Source: Notospermus geniculatus (Eukaryota; Nemertea; Pilidiophora; Heteronemertea; Lineidae). Taken from it: a DNA stretch of 64,000 nt. The notes below the pieces were generated by a model. That model was not told the origin of the DNA and made no database searches. It worked only from the letters and a program-made list of their open reading frames with translations. This document shows, in pieces, positions 56,896-64,000 of this stretch. The position numbers were made by a program, and so were the translations under genes. The stretch lies in assembly GCA_002633025.1 (NCBI GenBank), contig NMRB01001578.1:72124-136123 (forward strand). Direction: 5' to 3'. The first letter of the stretch is position 1. Every line of letters begins with the position of its first letter.

Positions 56896-56951
56896 GTCTA
56901 CGGTCACTGTGCCTTCGGATTTCGTAATCCGATGGCACAGTGGCCGTAGAC
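56896..56951 (+). repeat. Hairpin 29 bp after the exon 3 donor
   Basis: GTCTACGGTCACTGTGCC and GGCACAGTGGCCGTAGAC pair with one mismatch, and an inner TCGGATT/AATCCGA extends the stem, leaving a very small loop. Confidence 0.85.
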
Positions 56952-58449
56952 CGAACGCGTAGTCCGAAGGCGTCGCGATTATCAACGAAGGCGTAACGAT
57001 TATCTTGATGGGTTAGATGGTAACTGGCGTCCAAATGAGAAGATGGCCTCAGAACACCATGCAGTCCACTCATGTTTCGTACATTATATAGTGCAGAAGT
57101 GCTTTTCTCTGGAATTCCTTCGAACGGCTTCCCGATGTTGAACCAGATCAGTTTACTATTGGAATTCACGTCGGTCAGTTCCTCCAATCGTCGTATCCGC
57201 GGTGTGTCTCTCACTTACCGTACCGTGTAACTCTAAACTATCTCTGCTTGCAAACTTACCTTTCTTTTCCGCTTGGTTAGCGTTTCTTCGGGGTGTTTGT
57301 CTTTCCACATCTCATATCCTCCACCACTTCACTCTTTGACGAGGCAGCCGGGGGATGTCGGTGATTACATTAATATCGGATCATATTTTATCTAAAAGAT
57401 GATAATTGTTGGCCAGTCAAAGTTTGCTTTGGTGTTTCTCCGGTGGCCGCGGGTACTGTCAACAGAATACGCGTCAATTTCCTCTCGTGATCAGTTGGTC
57501 TTTGATGATGCCATTCATTAAGGCAGCACGTTATTAAAATTTGTCAGCATTTTGATGGAATATTATGACTCTTAGCGTCAAGTTTAAGATGTTGGCAACT
57601 ATTTTGACAGATATTGCGTTATGCACTTGACCATCCGGCGTGCGGGAGTGTAGGACGTGTTTCACGTTTCTCCGCTAAGATGTTCTGACCTGCTTCTCGG
57701 AAAGCAACGCTTCTGTCTGTTGTTGCTGTTTACTGACTCACTGCTCCTTCACTTGTCCGACCTCATCTTATCGTGTTTGACCAGATCAGCCCTTGGCATC
57801 TATCCTGCAAGAGGCTAAAAGTCAAGGTTTCGCTAACTTCTCAAAGCCGTTCCCACACACCGTTACGATACCTGGTTCCGAAGCCAGCTGATGTCAAAAT
57901 GTTTCGCTGTTTTACACGAGGAGATTTCAGCCTCAAGACCATGTTAATGCTGGTTAGCACTGCAGGCTTTCAGCCGATTGAAGTCTGTGATTGCTAATTG
58001 GTCAGACCACCACGTTTAACAAGATTTAAGGTTTGGTTTTAAAAACCAAGCATGAGTTGTTGCAAGTCGGCCTGCCTGCGGTTGGTACAGAAAATGGCCT
58101 GGGATTCTCAGTAGCCTATCGCCTTCCAGGGATTCATATCAGATTCTGATACTATTCACTGACGAGTTCACCAGCACGCACTATACCGCAGTTTCCTTGT
58201 CTTGACACCGTGAGGCATCAATCTCGCTGTGGTAACATTCAAACCGAGGCTGAGGGTGATAAATGCCCGGATGCGCGCGTGGCGCGCCATCTTTAGTGTA
58301 TGCGGGCACGGCTCGGATTCAGAGTTCTTGAGCGGTAGGGCCTACTGGACGTACATTCTATTACCGCTGTGGTAGTTCCCTGCAAAGTCTCCTAAACTAG
58401 GCCTAGAATGAGTGAGCATCCAGATGTCGGTGAAAGAAACATGCTCGTG
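56952..58449. other. PRKG1 intron 3, no supported gene
   Basis: A minus frame at 56891-57214 partly overlaps the hairpin. Nothing recognisable. Confidence 0.45.
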
Positions 58450-59516
58450 AAAACGTCTTCCCACTGTCTGGGTTCGATTTTTGAAGGAACAGACACTGAC
58501 ATTTATCATCAAGATCTTTCTCTGATAACTTGCAGAAAGGTAAACCAACCGTCCTTGTAGTGTATAACGGGGGTAAGCAAGTTACATCTGCTTGGTTGAA
58601 CTTACAAACATATGTCATGTACAGTATGTTTTCAAGTGTGTTTTCATCAAGAAGACTATAGTTTGACCCTGAACTATCTGATACCATTACAACACCTGAG
58701 AGTCCAGTTAACCTAAGATTTGTATTGAAGTGGTTGGGAAGTGAGCTAGCCTACTTCGACCCTTGTACAGCTTCAGCTGGTACGATTGAAGAGAGCGTCC
58801 CGTTCGACGTAGCCTACTGCTTGTCACAAATCGAAGACAGGTCGGCCTGCGTCAGATTGCAGCAGTCGTCTTCGGGGGGAAGCAGATCATAATTTCTTGT
58901 TGATATTTGTGAACGACCTTCGTATCTAAAGAAGGTCACGTGGTCTGATGAAACTCTGACCTTGTAGGCTGCTGAGTCGTGGAATTCGAATGCATCACTC
59001 GGGCAACAACCCAGGATATTTATGACGTTACAATTGCCCTTTCCAAGTTGAAAATGACGAATTACAGTTTCACCTTTCAAAACAGTTCCTTCTGTCTTAA
59101 TCAAATGATAGTTTTGTTGATGAAAACAAATTAGACTCAGAAACCACGATGGCTGTGTTGAAATGTTGCCGTTCAAAGATAACGATGTAGCCTAGGCCTA
59201 GCCTATGTAGGCCTAGTTACCTGGTATTTAATCTTCTACAGACACCTGTCATCCACTCACCGAAAAGTTTTGATAATGGGCAAAAAGTAGTCGTTATACT
59301 TTGGATTGTGTTCAAACACAGGATTACCGTAGTTCCTTCCATCGTGTATCTTGTGCCTACACACTGAACGGATGGATGTACATCATTGTACTTGTAAAGC
59401 TCCTCTGGTGAAATCTCAACAGTATATTTCAAATCAGAGGAAAAACTGTATTTATTTTCATATCGGTAGAGAAAAAAAACGTCATAAAAAATTACAGCAT
59501 CGCTTGCACCTCTCAC
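58450..59516 (-). CDS. Candidate minus-strand exons of an unrecognised, extracellular-type gene
   Basis: Three exon-like frames read on the minus strand. The first, 59221-59516, runs from acceptor CAATTCAG to donor ACCAG|GTAACT and includes VRGASDAVIFYDVFFLYRYE and YTMEGTTVILCLN. The second, about 58818-59135, starts after TTTCTGAG in matching phase and includes GETVIRHFQLGKGNCNVINI and EDDCCNLTQADLSSICDK. The third, about 58450-58695, starts after GGACTCTCAG and includes YVCKFNQADVTCLPPLY and LPFCKLSEKDLDDKCQC. They are rich in Cys and strand-like segments. No start codon, no last exon and no known family were found, and the junction between the second and third is unresolved. It would be nested antisense in PRKG1 intron 3. 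Confidence 0.25.
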
Positions 59517-59587
59517 CTGAATTGCACTGAACTCGTCAGCCGATGCCACGGTGTTTTGGACCACCCATGATTCTGAATAAAAAAAAC

Positions 59588-59669
59588 TGGCAGCGGTGGG
59601 ATTCGAACCCACGCCTCCGAAGAGACTGGTGCCTTAAACCAGCGCCTTAGACCGCTCGGCCACGCTACC
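59588..59669 (-). tRNA. tRNA-Leu (AAG), array member 1
   Basis: 82 nt with anticodon loop TTAAGGC. An A8 run on the + strand at 59580-59586 provides the pol III terminator. Sequence identical to 40820-40901. Confidence 0.95.
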
Positions 59670-60065
59670 GTTGTTGTCTAGTTTGGGAACTGCTGTCGTG
59701 TTTCACTCAATCGTCAAAATAAGCATTTGACCCACCATTGGCGAACAAGTGAAATGTCTGCCGTGGCATTTTGTGAGCCGCAACAGCCATGACTGCGTTT
59801 GCGAAGTAGGCATACCCTTATGACGATACTAATTTAGTCCCTCGGCCGTTCATCTCCCGCCAGATAAGCTTGATCGGTTCCATCACCTCTGGAAACGTGT
59901 CATTGTCGAATCGAAACATCAAATCCGAGGAAAACTGTATTTTCATATCGGTAGAGAAAAAAACGTAAGAAATTTACAGCATCACTTGCGCCTCTCATCT
60001 GAAATCCACTGAAGTTGACGATGCCACGTCCTTTTGAAAACTCATGATTCTGAACAAAAAAAATC

Positions 60066-60147
60066 TGGCAGCGGTGGGATTCGAACCCACGCCTCCGAAG
60101 AGACTGGTGCCTAAAACCAGCGCCTTAGACCGCTCGGCCACGCTACC
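60066..60147 (-). tRNA. tRNA-Leu (TAG), array member 2
   Basis: The cloverleaf matches its neighbours except that the anticodon loop is TTTAGGC, giving anticodon TAG: one substitution at position 34. A T-rich terminator follows. Confidence 0.93.
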
Positions 60148-60342
60148 GTTGTTGAGTAGTTGGAAAACTGCTGTCGTGTTTCACTCCACCAAATCAGCAT
60201 CTTGACGTCAGTATCAGCTGCTGACAGCAACATCGTATCACCAAAACAAAATTACAGCATCGCTTGCGCCTCTAATCCGCGTTCCAGTGAACTTGCCAAT
60301 GACAAGTCGTTGTGAAGAACCCACGTTTCTTTAAAAAAAGTC

Positions 60343-60424
60343 TGGCGGCGGTGGGATTCGAACCCACGCCTCCGAAGAGACTGGTGCCTTAAACCAGCGC
60401 CTTAGACCGCTCGGCCACGCTACC
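60343..60424 (-). tRNA. tRNA-Leu (AAG), array member 3, acceptor-stem variant
   Basis: The anticodon is AAG. The 3' strand of the acceptor stem reads CGCCGCC instead of CGCTGCC, so A4 faces C69 and one Watson-Crick pair is lost. The rest of the molecule is unchanged. Confidence 0.88.
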
Positions 60425-60633
60425 GTTGTTGAGTAGTCGGAAAACTGCTGTCGTGTTTCACTCCACCAAATCGTCAAATCAGCATCTCGACGCCGGTGGG
60501 CCAGTATCAGCTGGTGACATTAACATCGTATCATCAAAACAAAACAGCATCGCTTGCGCCTCTAATCCGCATTCCAGTGAACAAGCCAATGACAAGTCGT
60601 TTTGAACAACCCACGTTTCTGAACAAAAAAGTC

Positions 60634-60715
60634 TGGCAGCGGTGGGATTCGAACCCACGCCTCCGAAGAGACTGGTGCCTAAAACCAGCGCCTTAGACCA
60701 CTCGGCCACGCTACC
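60634..60715 (-). tRNA. tRNA-Leu (TAG), array member 4
   Basis: Anticodon TAG (loop TTTAGGC). The D-loop reads GAGTGGTC instead of GAGCGGTC, a second difference from the AAG members. Confidence 0.92.
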
Positions 60716-60905
60716 GTTGTTGAGTAGTTGGAAAATAGCTGTCGTGTTTCACTCCACCAAATCGTCAAATCAGCATCTCGACGTCAGTGGGCCAGTATCA
60801 GCTGCTGACAGCAACACCGTATCACCAAAACAAAATTACCGCATCGCTTGCGCCTCTAATCCGCGTTCCAAGTTTTGAACAACCCACGTTTCTGAACAAA
60901 AAATC

Positions 60906-60987
60906 TGGCAGCGGTGGGATTCGAACCCACGCCTCCGAAGAGACTGGTGCCTTAAACCAGCGCCTTAGACCGCTCGGCCACGCTACC
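60906..60987 (-). tRNA. tRNA-Leu (AAG), array member 5
   Basis: 82 nt with anticodon AAG, acceptor and T-stem as in member 1, and an A6 run on the + strand just before 60903 as terminator. Confidence 0.95.
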
Positions 60988-61060
60988 GTTGATATGTGTT
61001 TAGAAAACTGCCGTCGTGATCGTGTTTGGTTCACCAAGTCGTCAAATCTTCATTTTTGAC

Positions 61061-62326
61061 GCCCAACTGGTATCATCAGTATCGTGTCGCCTTCACGTAA
61101 TAAAATGTGATAAATTCGTCCAGAATTCATGGATACCCGATTGAATACGGTCGGCCACGTCAGCATTCTGTGACGAATTCAAGAATACTGCGTTGTTTTC
61201 CATTAACACGATGTTTTCCATTTCCAAACTTCAAATCACAGATGACGTTCTCGCGAAAGAACTCTTTTTTGGAAGACAATCCGACAAGAACAGAGAAATA
61301 AAACAAATCACCAAGTAGCAGTGTTTCTTTTTAGGTGTTCAGCACACCTGCCCAACACGGCGAGCGCTTTCCCGATGCTAGTCTAACTGTGGATATGTGA
61401 GATGATATATCTACCTTCCATTGGTTACCAGTGGAACGCTACTTGGAGGGGAGCAACAAGGCCCTTTGGCTAGCTGTGTGGCCGATCTAATCGTGTCCTG
61501 GCTAAAATTCATTTCTGATATTTTCTATCATTTCATACGCCTACTGTCGCTGCAGTCGGCGGCAATTTTCATACAGATAGTCCCGCATCATCGGTTTATG
61601 GATTATGTTGAGGCCTTCGACAATATTCGGAGGATAGTCGAATCTTCGTATCATCTGCAATGAGTACCGTTCGGTGCTTGTGAAATCTCTCTCCGTCCGC
61701 TACTTTGGAATCCACATTGTGCCCGCTCTCATGCGGATCCGTGATTTCTCGGATATATTGGAGTCCAACTAAACATTTCCTTGGAATCATATGGGTAGAT
61801 TCCCAGAATCTACGTATCACGCCAGCTACCGGTACTTTAATCTGAATTATCGTCGGTACCAGCAGTTTGAAAGTGAAGGCGAGGAAGTATCGGGGTTTGC
61901 CGGTAAAATGGTTTGCAATCTCTCTACCGATTGAGGACATCAACATTGGTCAGCATCTCCTGGCATATGGTTTCTCTCCCAAGGTTGCTTGGATCCCTGA
62001 GTGGTCACTACAGCCAAGGATTCTGTTCAAACATAGACGATAGATAGAAGAACGGCGGTGCAGCTAATAGAGTCGAAGGACAAAGTGACAGTAACTGATT
62101 TGACGAATGTATAATCCATCCGCTGTATTCCATCAAACCGAGAACACTTTCTATTTTGACGTTTAGCCTTTAGTTCATTATCGCGGTATATTTGGAGACC
62201 TTGCGACGTTAGCACTTGAGCCATCTTCAGGTGTTTAGGCTAGGTATACAAAAATGGTAAATACACATGTACGTCATGAACGTTTGGTGGAAGCATCGTG
62301 AAGTCAGGGAAGGGTAAATCATGATT
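61061..62326. other. PRKG1 intron 3, no recognised feature
   Basis: No gene or clear repeat beyond short unsupported frames. Confidence 0.45.
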
Positions 62327-62608
62327 ACGTTCCGAGTTGGATGATCATTACACCTCTAATTACCACTGGATTCCTGTTTCAGTGCTATCTGACCTCTTTT
62401 GGTCTCGTGTTGTTGATAACAACGAACTTTGGATGTTTTGAGGAAAAAGTTGACAGTTATCCTGAACACGTTCTGAGTTGGATGATCATTACTCCTCTAA
62501 ATCCAGGACTGGATTCCTAGATTTCAGTGGTGTATGTCTGTGTATGAGTGTTTGCCTTCCGTCATCGCCTTGTTGCTGACAATCCCCTTCGGACGTTTTG
62601 CAAGAAGG
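62327..62608 (+). repeat. Diverged 141-bp tandem duplication
   Basis: ACGTTCCGAGTTGGATGATC at 62327 recurs as ACGTTCTGAGTTGGATGATC at 62468. The following TGGATTCCT..TTTCAGTG and GGA-GTTTTG motifs are repeated in order. Confidence 0.75.
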
Positions 62609-62843
62609 TGTTCGTATGGTAGAAAGGATTCGTCACCGGTATCGTGATGTACTATAAACACTAGAGTTCCTACGGGCGTCGTTCTGGTAACTTTGGACCT
62701 GTGTCCGTTCAAAGACCGTTAGACTTTGACATTTCCTGGGCCGCTTCTAATCTTAGTCATGACTAGAATGGTGTGTACGACCAGCGGATGTTGCTACGTC
62801 CCCCGTCGCCGAAGACTAAAGGCTCATATTCGTTCTTCTGCAG

Positions 62844-62949
62844 CTCTGACCGACTGCAAGCTGTGGGCTATCGACCGACCATGCTTCCAGAGTATTATGA
62901 TGAAGACTGGCCTTCTGAGGCACACGGAACATGTCGAATTTCTAAGGGC
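62844..62949 (+). CDS. PRKG1: cGMP-dependent protein kinase I, exon 4
   Basis: The exon is bounded by acceptor TCGTTCTTCTGCAG and donor AGGGC|GTAAGT. With the leftover G of exon 3 it encodes [35 protein letters not shown]. This is the end of CNB-A and its C-terminal helices, collinear with vertebrate PKG I. It ends with two bases of an unfinished codon. The second cGMP-binding domain and the kinase domain should follow beyond 64000. Confidence 0.95.
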
Positions 62950-64000
62950 GTAAGTAACGTGCTATTTCTTCTCTTTTCACCTCATCTTTTTGATGGTTTC
63001 TTTTTAGAGTAGGGGTTTCTGGGCAAGGAGGGAGGCCATTTTGACGAGAAAGTTCACGGTAACTTGAATATCTTATAACAAAAATAGATAAAGGTCTTTA
63101 TCTATTTTTGCTTATAACAATGCTTTCAAAACATTTTGATGATCACGCCGTAGTTCATACGTATATTAGTAAAGTAATTGACTGAGTTGAAAGTAGTGTA
63201 GGCCTATATTTTATTCTTAGCAAAAAGGTACTGCCTATTTTTTCATCCTGAATGGAGCTAAGTTCACATAGATGCACTTGTCGGAAGGTAATTTAATTCG
63301 CAAACACGTCTGTGTTGATGTTTATAAATCTGTGTCAATATTGATACGAAAAGCTGCCTTCGAAACTAACATCTAGGCTAGGTTGCTCAAAAAAAGCGGT
63401 TGTACGATCTTAACATGAAATCTGAAGGGTTTAACAGAAGAAGATAACACCAAGAAGTGGAGGTGATTTCTGTGTAGTACGTTTGGAACAACTGGGCGCG
63501 CCCACTTCTGCTACAAGGACTCCATCTTCAGATTGATGCAAGTGATAGATAGTGATAGCAGAGCTGGCTCCTCATCTCTTTGTACCAGCGATAAGGTTCT
63601 TCTACTATCTCCGAGATGGCGTCTGCATTAGAAGCCTTTACCTTTCAACATTCCTCTCAAACCTTCCTTAATACCTGTTGATTGTCCCAGATGGAGTGGC
63701 GATCAGGTAAGAGCTGATCAACAGCAGCAACAATCACTGAAAGCAACGGAACTTCCTGTGCAGTTCAGCGGCTGGCCCAAAGATGGCGGTAGTGTTTGCG
63801 TTCGGTTGTTCTGGCACGTAGATTTGATTTTGATTTGATTTGTATTTATTGTCACGAAAAAGATTTACAATGAGTTTTAAAGAGGGCCAAGGCCGGAGCA
63901 TTAGTGGCCCTTTTGAACAAAATTAAACATATGATATAAGGCGGTGTAGGAATAATGTACATGAATATCAAACTAAGGGAAAGTGAAGTCACGTGGTGAA
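62950..64000. other. PRKG1 intron, right edge
   Basis: No further exon seen. At 63822-63850 a GATTTTGATTTGATTTGTAT run followed by TTATTGTCACG resembles the simple-repeat tail of a non-LTR element; weak. Confidence 0.45.
63079..63110 (+). repeat. Perfect 15-bp hairpin
   Basis: CAAAAATAGATAAAG and CTTTATCTATTTTTG are exact complements separated by two bases. Confidence 0.9.

Larger units (their letters stand above)
59480..61060 (-). repeat. Tandem array of tRNA-Leu-bearing units
   Basis: Units of about 270-290 bp (the first interval is 478 bp) each contain a tRNA-Leu plus flanks such as GTCGTGTTTCACTCCACCAA and ACAGCATCGCTTGCGCCTCT. Spacing between tRNA starts is 478, 277, 291 and 272 bp. 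Part of the first unit (GGAAAAACTGTATT, ATATCGGTAGAGAAAAAA) recurs at about 59915-59965. Confidence 0.9.

Noticed and set aside
59588-61059. Protein frames containing VAWPSGLRRWFKAP or GIRTHASEETGA-type strings
   Set aside because: These are translations of the tRNA-Leu genes themselves, a known source of spurious predicted proteins.
1-64000. CRISPR array, operon, phage or integrated virus
   Set aside because: The direct repeats present are minisatellites or duplications without CRISPR-like spacing; genes are spliced and eukaryotic; no viral protein was recognised.

Overview
The window looks like nuclear DNA from a marine invertebrate, most likely an invertebrate deuterostome (echinoderm, hemichordate or cephalochordate). 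Coding sequence is sparse and intron-split. tRNA-Leu genes are dispersed, short inverted-repeat elements are very frequent, and the palindrome GTAGGCCTAC recurs. I see no operons, ribosome binding sites, CRISPR arrays, transposase or reverse transcriptase. The phylum is inference. Single N characters at 13, 17328, 39117, 41814 and 47484 look like contig joins, and at least one join carries an unmerged duplicate.

The main gene is the 5' half of a type I cGMP-dependent protein kinase (PRKG1-like) on the + strand. It has three alternative first exons: two near-identical alpha-type exons (9670-9926 and 19586-19845) and one beta-type exon (39593-39885). All three end in the same splice phase and fit common exon 2 (56269-56435), followed by exon 3 (56753-56866) and exon 4 (62844-62949), which encode the first cyclic-nucleotide-binding domain. 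The second cGMP site and the kinase domain lie beyond the right edge.

1-9 kb and 17.3-18.7 kb: a tandem family of two-exon secreted proteins that I do not recognise. There is a 5'-truncated copy (800-1326), an intact copy B (3772-5098), an intact copy C (6681-8805) and a copy D (17673-18722) that has lost exon 1 at a gap. Copies C and D are each followed by an alpha-type PRKG1 exon, because a block of about 5-6 kb is present twice (7392-13434 and 17329-22577). This is either a real tandem duplication or two uncollapsed haplotypes. A minus-strand single-exon gene of unknown function (14558-15448) lies between the blocks.

22.6-56 kb is almost entirely PRKG1 intron. It holds many small foldback (MITE-like) elements, minisatellites and two tRNA-Leu genes. 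Two tiny elements of 65 and 68 bp have exact 9-bp target duplications, and one has an empty site in the paralogous block. 59.5-61 kb, inside intron 3, holds five tandem tRNA-Leu genes on the minus strand with mixed AAG and TAG anticodons. Minus-strand exon-like frames at 58.4-59.5 kb are reported only as candidates.
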